Origin: Caballeronia glebae
GTDB taxonomy: Bacteria; Pseudomonadota; Gammaproteobacteria; Burkholderiales; Burkholderiaceae
NCBI RefSeq assembly: GCF_001545035.1
Contig: NZ_FCOJ02000041.1
Coordinates: forward strand, 1 to 64,000
DNA: 64,000 nucleotides
Reading direction: 5' to 3'
Position 1 is the stretch's first letter. Each line of letters begins with the position of its first letter. This document shows, one piece after another, positions 33,427-40,874 of this stretch. The position numbers were made by a program, and so were the translations under genes. The notes beneath the pieces are model-generated. The model ran no database searches. It saw only the letters and a list, made by a program, of their open reading frames with translations, and was not told where the DNA came from.

Positions 33427-33960
33427 TCAGCTCCAGTCGTCCATATCGTGCTTGATGCTGTGCCGATTCGCGATGAGTTCCTCCACGCTCGGCTCGTTGC
33501 TCATCGCGCGCTGAATGGCAAGTTTGGTCGCTTCGTAATTCGTGCGGTACATGTCCTTCTTGTCGAGATTCGCGTCCGTCGCGCAACGCGGATCGATCCA
33601 CACGAGGCTGATGATGCACAAATCGATTGCCTGATCCTTCGGCAAGATACCTTCGATCAGGCAATCGACGACCGCATCCGCGGTTGCGGACTGCACCACG
33701 CCGCCGAACAGGTCGATGTTCGCCATGTCCTTCAGCGTCACCTTCGGCACGATCATCGTCGCCGGGCGCACCATCTGATTGCAGGCGCGTATCGCGAACA
33801 TGGCGGTGTGTCCTTTCGACTGCGCCATCATGTTGGCGAACGCGTGACCGACCGGCCCGTCGACGCGGCCGATGAGAATTTCGGGCATCGCGTCGGTCGT
33901 TTGTCCCGGCGCCGCCAGCACGGTTGCTTCGCCTGCGCGGAACTTCAGATCCACACTCAT
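33427..33960 (-). CDS. fae: formaldehyde-activating enzyme (Fae) homologue
   Basis: This 177-residue protein belongs to the Fae family, which condenses formaldehyde with tetrahydromethanopterin. Family regions are AGEATV, PEILIGRVDGPVGHAFANMM, PATMIVPKVTLKDM, NIDLFGGVVQSATADAVVDCL and NYEATKLAIQRAMSNEPS. Aligned by eye to Methylorubrum Fae, the catalytic His (in AHIDLIIG) corresponds to a Met here (AMPEILIG). The enzyme may therefore have altered or no condensing activity. AGGAGA precedes the start. No other methanopterin-pathway gene is in the window. It is divergent from an MFS gene and downstream of katG on the same strand. Confidence 0.85.
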   Translation of the reverse strand: MSVDLKFRAGEATVLAAPGQTTDAMPEILIGRVDGPVGHAFANMMAQSKGHTAMFAIRACNQMVRPATMIVPKVTLKDMANIDLFGGVVQSATADAVVDCLIEGILPKDQAIDLCIISLVWIDPRCATDANLDKKDMYRTNYEATKLAIQRAMSNEPSVEELIANRHSIKHDMDDWS

Positions 33961-34302
33961 GATCACTCTCCTTTCGGGGCTGAACAATGGTTCGATGAAG
34001 CGAAGGGAAACCCGCTTGCAAGGACGATGCCATCGCCGCCGATCCAGCCGCGACAGGGTCGCGCGGCAAACCGGCGGCGACAGTCTGCTCTCGCCGCGTG
34101 ACACACTGTGCGGGACGGCATTTTCCCTGTCCTCCCTGTTTCGGGTGGGGCTACGGTCAGGCGTGCGCACTTAACGTGGCAACGTGCAGCTCGCACTTCG
34201 GTGGCAACGTGCAGCTTGCACTCCGCGCGAGCGAGCGCGGCGAAAACCTGTTTTGCACCCCGCGGCCCAGATGGGCGCCGCATTTTTGAGCCGACCCGAA
34301 CC
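33961..34302. other. divergent intergenic region fae / MFS transporter
   Basis: The region of about 340 bases carries the fae ribosome site at its left end and a 22-bp direct repeat near 34176-34222. The MFS gene's ribosome site is weak. Frames starting around 34108 that extend into the transporter look non-coding before the chosen ATG. Promoters in both directions are expected here. Confidence 0.4.
34176..34222. repeat. 22-bp direct repeat with internal dyad
   Basis: Two copies (34176-34197 and 34201-34222) of GTGGCAACGTGCAGCYYGCACT-like sequence differ at one base and start 25 bases apart. The second contains the dyad GTGCA-GCT-TGCAC. Position 80-130 bases before the MFS start suggests paired operator sites. 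Confidence 0.6.
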
Positions 34303-35595
34303 ATGAATTCACTCGACGGTTACAGGCCACGCGCGGCGTGGACGATGACCCTGATGCTGACGGCGCTTGCCCTCATCAATTTCCTCGACAAGATCGTGCT
34401 CGGCATGGTCGCCGTGCCGCTCATGCGCGACCTGAACCTGTCGCCAGCGCAATTCGGCGTCGTCGCGGGGAGCTTCTTCTGGCTGTTCGCCGTATCGACC
34501 GTGCTGGTCGGCTTCCTCGCGAACCGCATCCAGACCCGCTGGCTGCTGCTCGCGATGGGCGTCATGTGGGCCTTGCTGCAGATTCCGCAGGCGCTCTTCA
34601 GCAGCATGACCGCGTTCATTCTGAGCCGCGTGGTGCTCGGCGCGGCGGAAGGCCCGTTCTATCCGGTGTCCGTCCACGCGCTCTACAAATGGTTTCCCGA
34701 CGAAAAGCGCAACATGCCGGTCGCCTTGCTGAATCAGGGCGCGATGGTCGGCCTGCTGCTCGCCGGTCTGCTCATCCCGGTCATCACGCATCATTGGGGC
34801 TGGCGCACGAACTTCGTCTTGCTCGGCGTCGTCGGCGCGTTGTGGAGCGTCTTGTGGCTGTGTCTCGGGCGCGAGGGCAATCTCGCCCGACGTCCGCGCG
34901 GGCACGCGAGCGCCGACGCGCCGCCTCAGAACGTGCCGTATCGCAGGCTGTTGAGCAATTCGACCGTGCTCAGCGTATTCATGCTCGGCTTCGCCGGTTA
35001 CTGGATGCTCGGCGCCAACATGACCTGGCTGATGAGTTATCTCGAAAAAGCGCTCGGCTTTTCCGGCATCACATCCGGACGCTGTTTCGCGCTGGTGATC
35101 GCCACCGCCGCGCCGTTCAGTCTCGGGCTCAGCTGGCTGTCGCAGCGCATGCTCACGCGCGGGGCGTCGTCGCGCAGCGCGCGCGTGCGGTTGCTGTGCA
35201 TCGCGTTCGCCGTTTCGGCATGTCTTTATCTCGCGCTGATGCTTCCGGGGCTCGGGCCCGTGCAGAAGGTCGCCGTGTTCGCCGTGGCCGGCGCGCTGCC
35301 GGCCGTGTGTTTCGCGCTCGCGCCGGCGGTGCTGTCGGAAGTCGTGCCGGATGGGCAGCGCGGCGCGCTCATCGGCATCCATACGGCGCTTGCCAGCACG
35401 GGCGCCGCGATTGCGCCGATGCTGATCGGCCGGATCGTGCAGGCGTACGGCAGCACCAGCGCACATGCCTACGAACTGGGCTTCGCGACGAGCGCGGTCA
35501 TGTTGATGGTCGCGGCGCTCGTCGCGTTGCGCTGGCTGCATCCCGACCGCACGCCGCGCGCTTCGAGCGAGCCGGTTGCGCCGAGCGCGGCCTGA
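34303..35595 (+). CDS. MFS transporter, anion:cation symporter-like
   Basis: The 430-residue membrane protein has 12 predicted helices. ALALINFLDKIVLGMVAVPLM in helix 1, GFLANRIQTRWLLLAMGVMWAL in the conserved loop, and GAAEGPFYPVSVHALYKWFPDEKR, typical of the ACS family (organic anions such as glucarate, tartrate or phthalate), support the call. The second half has MLGFAGYWMLGANMTWLMSYLEKAL. The likely substrate is an organic acid. It lies next to a GntR regulator facing the other way, with convergent stops seven bases apart, and beyond that a TauD-like dioxygenase and an aldehyde dehydrogenase, so all four may serve one compound. Confidence 0.85.
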   Translation: MNSLDGYRPRAAWTMTLMLTALALINFLDKIVLGMVAVPLMRDLNLSPAQFGVVAGSFFWLFAVSTVLVGFLANRIQTRWLLLAMGVMWALLQIPQALFSSMTAFILSRVVLGAAEGPFYPVSVHALYKWFPDEKRNMPVALLNQGAMVGLLLAGLLIPVITHHWGWRTNFVLLGVVGALWSVLWLCLGREGNLARRPRGHASADAPPQNVPYRRLLSNSTVLSVFMLGFAGYWMLGANMTWLMSYLEKALGFSGITSGRCFALVIATAAPFSLGLSWLSQRMLTRGASSRSARVRLLCIAFAVSACLYLALMLPGLGPVQKVAVFAVAGALPAVCFALAPAVLSEVVPDGQRGALIGIHTALASTGAAIAPMLIGRIVQAYGSTSAHAYELGFATSAVMLMVAALVALRWLHPDRTPRASSEPVAPSAA

Positions 35596-35601
35596 GCGCG
35601 G

Positions 35602-36312
35602 CTAGCGCGATACCTTCGCCTTGTACGCGAAACGGTCGCCGCGAAACAGCAGTTCGGCGCAGCACAGCGCGTTGCCCTGAATATCGAAGGGCGTACACCG
35701 GACGCGCAATAGCGGCGTGCCCGGTTCCACCTTCAGCCGCCGCGCGTGCTCCTTCGTGGCGGCGATCGCGGCGCTTTCGGTTTCGAGATGCTTCAGCCGA
35801 TAACCGAGGCGCTCTTCCAGAATGCTCATGGCGTCGTTCGTTTCGAGATCTTCGGCAACGAGCGCGTCCATGAGCGGTTTCTCGCCCATCACCATGAACA
35901 CCGCCACCGGCGCCGCGTTCCACAGACGCAGCGTGGTCGCGCACACGAGCGTGGCGCCTTCGTCCAGGCCGAGCGCCTGCACCGCGAAGGGCGGCGCCGG
36001 GATAGGCCGCACCGACAGCAACTCACCGTTCGCCGTCTGGCCACGCTTGCGCGCCGCCTCGTAGAAACCTGTCAGTTGTCCGAGATCCGAGCGCTCCGAC
36101 GGACGCGTGACGAAACTTCCCTTGCCGTTGATCTTCTCGATCAGGCCGCTCGAATGCAGCCCGGCGAGCGCCTGCCGAATCGTGATGCGGCTCGCGCCGT
36201 ATTGCTCGACGAGCTCGGCTTCCGACGGCAGCTTGACGCCCGGCGCGAGATCGTTGGCGATGATCTGCTGCCGCAACGCTTCTTCGATCTGCTTGAAACG
36301 AGTCTGTGTCAT
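35602..36312 (-). CDS. GntR family regulator with UTRA domain (HutC-like)
   Basis: The 236-residue repressor has a winged helix at residues 5-75 (RFKQIEEALRQQIIANDLAPGVKLPSEAELVEQYGASRITIRQALAGL in segments, with the SRITIRQAL recognition helix). The UTRA ligand-binding domain spans about 90-235 (LLSVRPIPAPPFAVQALGLDEGATLV, ATTLRLWNAAPVAVFMVMGE). It is divergent from the dioxygenase gene. Two CTGT-N4-ACAG-type palindromes lie in the shared upstream region, which are good operators for this family. A longer frame from 36369 has no ribosome site and is less likely. Confidence 0.9.
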   Translation of the reverse strand: MTQTRFKQIEEALRQQIIANDLAPGVKLPSEAELVEQYGASRITIRQALAGLHSSGLIEKINGKGSFVTRPSERSDLGQLTGFYEAARKRGQTANGELLSVRPIPAPPFAVQALGLDEGATLVCATTLRLWNAAPVAVFMVMGEKPLMDALVAEDLETNDAMSILEERLGYRLKHLETESAAIAATKEHARRLKVEPGTPLLRVRCTPFDIQGNALCCAELLFRGDRFAYKAKVSR

Positions 36313-36362
36313 GGCGTCTCTTTCTCTTTTTCGGTCGATCACAACGGTGATGGCGATTGTAG

Positions 36363-36374
36363 CTGTCATGACAG
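36363..36374. promoter_or_regulatory. GntR operator candidate 1
   Basis: CTGTCATGACAG is a perfect 12-bp palindrome located 51 bases upstream of the GntR start. It resembles HutC-subfamily operators, which are short GT-N-AC palindromes. A second related palindrome lies 34 bases further toward the dioxygenase gene. Confidence 0.65.
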
Positions 36375-36396
36375 GCTACGGGTTTTGCCCGGTATA

Positions 36397-36410
36397 CCTG
36401 TTATGACAGG
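36397..36410. promoter_or_regulatory. GntR operator candidate 2
   Basis: CCTGTTATGACAGG is a palindrome with one mismatched pair in the middle, sharing CTGT-N4-ACAG with the first site. The centre-to-centre distance of about 35 bases suits cooperative binding. TATACC at 36393-36398 overlaps it and could be a -10 element for the dioxygenase operon. Confidence 0.6.
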
Positions 36411-36483
36411 TGGTGCGACCATGCTCGCGAGCGTCGCGGCCTGTGAGCCTTTTTCGGCGACGCCGCATCAACGGGAGATCGAC

Positions 36484-37392
36484 ATGCAGCAAGCCATTTC
36501 GGCGATGGAAGAACGCACGCGCGCCCACTCGCCGAACGAAAACTGGCCGTTCACCGTCACGCAGGCCACGCCCGCGATCGGCGCTTACGTGAGCGACATC
36601 GACCTGCGCGAGCCGCTCGACGAACCGGCGTATCTCGCGCTGCGCCGCGCGCTGATCCGCTACAAGGTGCTGTTCTTTCGCGATCAGGACATCACGCCCG
36701 CGCAGCATGTCGCGTTCGCGCGGCGTTTCGGCAAGCTGGAAGTGCATCCGGTTCTCACGCACGACCCCGATCATCCCGAGCTCGTCGTCTTCGACAAATC
36801 CGACAAGAAACGCGGTCGCGAAAACATCTTTCACAGCGATGTTTCCTGGCGCGAAGTGCCTTCGATGGGCTCGATCCTGCGCTGCGTCGAATGTCCGCCG
36901 ACCGGCGGCGACACGATCTGGGTGAACATGGCGGGCGCTTACGAGAACCTGCCCGAGGATGTGAAGGCGCGTCTCGAAGGCCTGCGCGCCGTGCACGACC
37001 TGATGCCGCTCTTCGGCGCGGCGCTCTCGCCCGAACAGCGCGTCGCGGTGCGCGCGCAGAACCCCGCCGTCACGCATCCGGTTGTGCGCACGCATCCCGA
37101 ATCCGGCGAGAAGCTGCTCTTCGTCAACGAGGCATTCACGACGCACTTCGCCAACTACGCGGAGATCGCCGGTTATCGCATTGGCTTCGATCTCAAGCTG
37201 GGCGAAATGGACCTGCTTCAGTATTTGTTCCGCCAGGCTGCCGCGCCGGAATATCAGGTGCGCCTGAAATGGGAAGCCGACACGATCGCGTTCTGGGACA
37301 ACCGCGCCACGCAGCACTACGCCGTGCAGGACTACTACCCCGCCGTGCGCCGCATGATGCGCGCGACGGTCATCGGTGACCGCCCGGTCTGA
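36484..37392 (+). CDS. TauD/TfdA family 2-oxoglutarate dioxygenase
   Basis: The 302-residue non-haem iron enzyme hydroxylates or cleaves a substrate using 2-oxoglutarate and O2. The facial triad is visible: His and Asp in ENIFHSDVSWREVPS and the distal His in WDNRATQHYAVQDY. RMMRATVIGD near the end provides the Arg that binds 2-oxoglutarate. The N-terminal ATPAIGAYVSDIDLREPL and KVLFFRDQDITPAQHVAFARRFG match TauD/AtsK-like members. GGGAGA before the ATG fixes the start. The next gene, an aldehyde dehydrogenase, follows after 26 bases. That fits release of an aldehyde from an alkyl sulfonate, sulfate or aryloxy substrate and its oxidation. Confidence 0.88.
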   Translation: MQQAISAMEERTRAHSPNENWPFTVTQATPAIGAYVSDIDLREPLDEPAYLALRRALIRYKVLFFRDQDITPAQHVAFARRFGKLEVHPVLTHDPDHPELVVFDKSDKKRGRENIFHSDVSWREVPSMGSILRCVECPPTGGDTIWVNMAGAYENLPEDVKARLEGLRAVHDLMPLFGAALSPEQRVAVRAQNPAVTHPVVRTHPESGEKLLFVNEAFTTHFANYAEIAGYRIGFDLKLGEMDLLQYLFRQAAAPEYQVRLKWEADTIAFWDNRATQHYAVQDYYPAVRRMMRATVIGDRPV

Positions 37393-37418
37393 GCGCGTCA
37401 TCACGCAATGGAGGAATC

Positions 37419-38846
37419 GTGAAAGAGTTGAGCCAGTTCTATATCGGCGGACGCTGGGTCGAGCCGGAAGCCGGCGCGCGCTTCGCCGACATCGTGAATC
37501 CCGCGACGGAAGAGGTCGTCGGCCGCGTGGCGATGGGCACGAGCGCCGATGTCGATGCCGCCGTCGCTGCGGCGCGTGCCGCTTTTCCCGCGTGGTCGAG
37601 CACGAGCGTCCCGGCGCGCGCGGCGCTGCTCAGTCGCGTGATGGCGCTCTACAAGGAGCGCATCGGCGCGCTTGCCGACGCGATCACCACGGAAATGGGC
37701 GCGCCCGCGTGGCTCGCGCGCGAGAAGCAGGCACCCGCCGGGCTCGGCCAGTTTCACGGCACGCTGACCGCGCTGCAGGACTTCCCGTTCGTCACCACAC
37801 GCGGCGGCACGCAGATCGTGCGCGAGGCCGTAGGCGTCGTGGCGCTGATCACGCCGTGGAACTGGCCGCTCAATCAGATCGCGGCGAAAGTCGCGCCCGC
37901 GCTCGCGGCAGGCTGCACCATCGTGCTGAAGCCATCCGAGATCACGCCGCTCGACGCCGAACTCTTCGCGCAGATCCTGCATGACGCGGGCGTGCCGGCC
38001 GGCGTGTTCAACATGATCCACGGCGACGGCGCCGAGCTTGGCGGCGCGCTCGCGCGTCATCGCGACGTCGACATGGTGTCCATCACCGGATCGACGCGCG
38101 CGGGCGTCGATGTCGCGATGAAAGCCGCGCCGACGGTCAAGCGCGTCACGCAGGAGCTGGGCGGCAAGTCGCCGAACCTGATCCTCGACGACGCCGATCT
38201 GAAAAGCGCCGTATCGAACGGCGTCGTTTTCTGCATGCTCAACTCCGGTCAGACGTGCATCGCGCCGACGCGCATGCTGGTGCCGAAGCATCTGCACGAG
38301 CAGGCCGTCGCGATTGCGGCGGCGACCGCGAACGCGTTGACGGTCGGCGATCCGATGAGCCCCGAGACCAAACTCGGCCCGATCTCGAATCGGCGTCAGT
38401 ACGAGCGCGTGCAGCAGATGATCCAGCGCGGCATCGACGAAGGCGCGACGCTCGCGGCCGGCGGCCCCGGCCGTCCCGATGGGCTCACGCGCGGCTTCTA
38501 CGCGCGCCCGACCGTATTCGCGAACGTGCGCAACGACATGAGCATCGCGCGCGAGGAGATTTTCGGGCCGGTCGTCGTGATGATTCCGTACTCGACCGAG
38601 GACGAAGCCATCGACATCGCCAACGATACCGATTACGGGCTCGCCGCCTACGTGTCGTCGTCGGACCCGGCGCGCGCGCGTCGCGTGGCGGATCATCTGC
38701 GCGCGGGCGCGGTCATGCTGAACGGCGCGACACTCGACCTGAACGCGCCTTTCGGCGGCTACAAGACCTCGGGCAACGGCCGCGAGTTCGGCGAGCACGG
38801 TTTGTCCGAGTTCCTGGAAACGAAGTCGATCGCCGGATGTGCGTAA
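37419..38846 (+). CDS. aldehyde dehydrogenase family protein
   Basis: The 475-residue NAD(P)-dependent enzyme oxidises an aldehyde to the acid. Standard motifs are LITPWNWPLNQIAAKVAPALAAGCTIVLKPSE (cofactor side), SITGSTRAGVDVA, QELGGKSPNLIL with the general-base Glu, NSGQTCIAPTRM with the catalytic Cys, REEIFGPVVVMIPY and PFGGYKTSGNGREFG. The start is GTG with GGAGGA seven bases upstream. It forms a unit with the upstream dioxygenase under the probable control of the divergent GntR regulator. The substrate is presumably the dioxygenase product. Confidence 0.93.
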   Translation: MKELSQFYIGGRWVEPEAGARFADIVNPATEEVVGRVAMGTSADVDAAVAAARAAFPAWSSTSVPARAALLSRVMALYKERIGALADAITTEMGAPAWLAREKQAPAGLGQFHGTLTALQDFPFVTTRGGTQIVREAVGVVALITPWNWPLNQIAAKVAPALAAGCTIVLKPSEITPLDAELFAQILHDAGVPAGVFNMIHGDGAELGGALARHRDVDMVSITGSTRAGVDVAMKAAPTVKRVTQELGGKSPNLILDDADLKSAVSNGVVFCMLNSGQTCIAPTRMLVPKHLHEQAVAIAAATANALTVGDPMSPETKLGPISNRRQYERVQQMIQRGIDEGATLAAGGPGRPDGLTRGFYARPTVFANVRNDMSIAREEIFGPVVVMIPYSTEDEAIDIANDTDYGLAAYVSSSDPARARRVADHLRAGAVMLNGATLDLNAPFGGYKTSGNGREFGEHGLSEFLETKSIAGCA

Positions 38847-38861
38847 TGTAAACGCCCCGGC

Positions 38862-38895
38862 AAAAGCCCCGCGCCGGCGCAAGCCGACGCGGGGC
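38862..38895 (-). terminator. intrinsic terminator of the BON-domain gene
   Basis: Read on the reverse strand, GCCCCGCGTCGGC pairs with GCCGGCGCGGGGC (one mismatch) around a 4-base loop and is followed by TTTT. It lies 24 bases after the BON gene stop and also faces the end of the aldehyde dehydrogenase gene. Confidence 0.65.
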
Positions 38896-38918
38896 GATGA
38901 AGCGACACTGAAGCGATA

Positions 38919-39308
38919 TCAGAACGTCGAGAGCGTGAGCATATTGCGCACCGACTTCACACCTTGCACGTTTTGCGCCACGCGCGTCGCCTGGTCGATC
39001 TGCGCCTGCTCGGGCACCCATCCTTCCAGCAGCACGTCGCCATTGGTCGCGCGCACCGTGATGCCGCTCGCGCGCATGTTCTTTTCCTTGCCGAGCGCGG
39101 TGAGAATGCGCCGGCGCAGCGCGCGATCGGCCGCCCGCGTCGCCTTGCCGCCATTCGTCGCCGACGCCGACGCCGATGCCGATGCCGAGGCGAATCGCGG
39201 CACAGACGCGCTCAGCGGCGCCGATGCGGCGCTCTGCGCGTGAACATAAAACGATGCGCTTGCGGCGACGACGCCGATCATCAGTTGTGCGGTTCGAATG
39301 ATTTTCAT
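38919..39308 (-). CDS. BON domain-containing periplasmic protein
   Basis: The 129-residue protein has a signal peptide (MKIIRTAQLMIGVVAASASFYVHA). A low-complexity Ser/Ala region (ASASASASAS, residues 40-50) precedes one BON domain at about 58-129 (LRRRILTALGKEKNM, ITVRATNGDVLLEGWVPEQAQIDQATRVAQNV, VKSVRNMLTL). BON domains bind membrane lipids or act in envelope stress (as in OsmY). The Ser/Ala tract is encoded by a GCC/GAC-type trinucleotide-rich stretch. The start is uncertain by six codons, as no ribosome site is clear. It appears monocistronic, with its own terminator. Confidence 0.78.
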   Translation of the reverse strand: MKIIRTAQLMIGVVAASASFYVHAQSAASAPLSASVPRFASASASASASATNGGKATRAADRALRRRILTALGKEKNMRASGITVRATNGDVLLEGWVPEQAQIDQATRVAQNVQGVKSVRNMLTLSTF

Positions 39309-39414
39309 AGTGTGGTTTGCTGCCATGGTCGTTGTAACGATGCTCGATGCGATGAAAACTGAACGGCACGCCCCGCCGCGCCCGCAAGCCCGGACGAGGC
39401 GCGCCCGATGTGAA

Positions 39415-40527
39415 TCAGAAACGATGCGACATGCCAACACCGACGAGCGTCTGATTGTCGCCCGCGGTGGTCGTATAGCCCGGCCAGCTCGTCGTCGCAA
39501 GGCCGTTGTTCTTCATGAAGCCCGCGCGCGCATAAATGGTCGTGCGCTTCGAGAGGCTGTGATCCGCGCCGACCTGCACGCCCCAGGTGTTGTCGTGCAC
39601 GCCGCGCACGACGCGCTGGAAGCCGGCGATTTCAATGGCGTCGGCGGGCGTCGCCTGGATCGTCGCGCCGATTTCCGCGACGCTGAACGGATGGGCCGCG
39701 CCCAGCCGCGCCGCGACGGAACCCGTGCTCGGGTCCTCCGGCTTGTGGTACGTGTAGTTGGCCTGCAGATTCACGATGCCGATACGGTAGGCAAGCGCCG
39801 CCGTGTAATGCTCGACGGACACCGTATTCACCGTGGCGGGCAGCCCCGGAATGGTCTTCGAGCCCGGATGCTGGAACTGATACGACACGCCCGCGTACAG
39901 CCCGTAACCGGAGTACGTGGCCGCGACATCCAGCATGTTGCCGGTGGTCTGCGGATACGGCTGCGTGACAGTCGCCGCGAGCGCGTACATGCCCCAAAGC
40001 TGGAATCCGCTGACATTGGGCGACTTGTAGACGATCGCGTTGCTCGAACGGCCGCCGCCCGTTTGCGTGGCGATCGTGTAGCGATCGATCGTATTCGACG
40101 ACGCCGCGAGCGGCGAGAGTATCTCGTTCGCGCGAAACGGATCGGTCGGATACAGCGACCAGAACGTCGGCTGATACTGCCTGCCGAGCGTCAGCGAACC
40201 GTACTTGTCATGCGACAGCCCCACCCACGCCTGACGGTAGAACATCGCGCTGGAGTCCGCGAAGGCCGCGCCGTTGTTGATGTTGTAGCCGTTCTCCAGC
40301 GTGAACACCGCCTTCAGGCCGCCGCCGAGGTCTTCGCTGCCCTTGAGACCGAACATCGACCCGCTGTTGCCGCCGCTTCGCATCGACCAGGACTGCTTGC
40401 CGCCATTGTCGAGCCACTGATAGAACGCGTCGGCAACGCCGTAGAGCGTGACGCTCGACTGCGCCGCCGCGCTGCTTGCCACGACCGCAAGCGCCACACC
40501 GGCCACGCTCCTCCTCACGAAACACAT
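39415..40527 (-). CDS. Gram-negative general porin, Burkholderia type
   Basis: The 370-residue outer-membrane trimeric barrel begins with a signal peptide (MCFVRRSVAGVALAVVASSAAA). The mature start QSSVTLYGVADAFYQW is the hallmark of this porin family. Further strands include GLKGSEDLGGGLKAVFTLENGYN, WVGLSHDKYGSLTLGRQY and the constriction-loop region. The C-terminus VGVGMSHRF ends in Phe, needed for barrel assembly. GAGGAGA precedes the start. It is divergent from the large LuxR regulator across 347 bases; control by that regulator is possible but not shown. Confidence 0.92.
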   Translation of the reverse strand: MCFVRRSVAGVALAVVASSAAAQSSVTLYGVADAFYQWLDNGGKQSWSMRSGGNSGSMFGLKGSEDLGGGLKAVFTLENGYNINNGAAFADSSAMFYRQAWVGLSHDKYGSLTLGRQYQPTFWSLYPTDPFRANEILSPLAASSNTIDRYTIATQTGGGRSSNAIVYKSPNVSGFQLWGMYALAATVTQPYPQTTGNMLDVAATYSGYGLYAGVSYQFQHPGSKTIPGLPATVNTVSVEHYTAALAYRIGIVNLQANYTYHKPEDPSTGSVAARLGAAHPFSVAEIGATIQATPADAIEIAGFQRVVRGVHDNTWGVQVGADHSLSKRTTIYARAGFMKNNGLATTSWPGYTTTAGDNQTLVGVGMSHRF

Positions 40528-40874
40528 AGCTGTCTCCTCGTTATGGGTATTGGGTCTGCCCGACGCGTTCGTCAGATGCACGCCACGCGCGCCGACGCCC
40601 TTCCGATCTCGTCCGATTCAGTGTTGCAGGGCTGCGACGCGCCACCACTACCCGAATCGAGTGGGCGCGGGAATACCCCCGGTTCGTTCGGCGAGCGAAA
40701 TACCATCCGCGACAGAGCCGCACAAGTGCCTGGCTCCGATATTGCGCACGCGCGACTAGGCGTGTTCCCTAGCGGGCAGGGCGCGTCGTGAACGCTAGAA
40801 TCTGGCATCGGACTGATCTGGGCCGCGAGCGGACAGTCGGAGTCTTGTCCCACCCTGAAGAACGCAGGTGTTTG
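40528..40874. other. divergent intergenic region porin / LuxR regulator
   Basis: About 347 bases, including a CTAGG-N7-CCTAG palindrome near 40756-40772. The longer frame of the LuxR gene starts inside it at 40788 but lacks a ribosome site. No independent gene is seen. Confidence 0.4.
40756..40772. promoter_or_regulatory. CTAGG-N7-CCTAG palindrome
   Basis: The same arm sequence and spacer length as the element at 1897-1913. It lies about 100 bases before the LuxR start and 230 before the porin start. It is a candidate binding site for a shared regulator. Confidence 0.4.
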
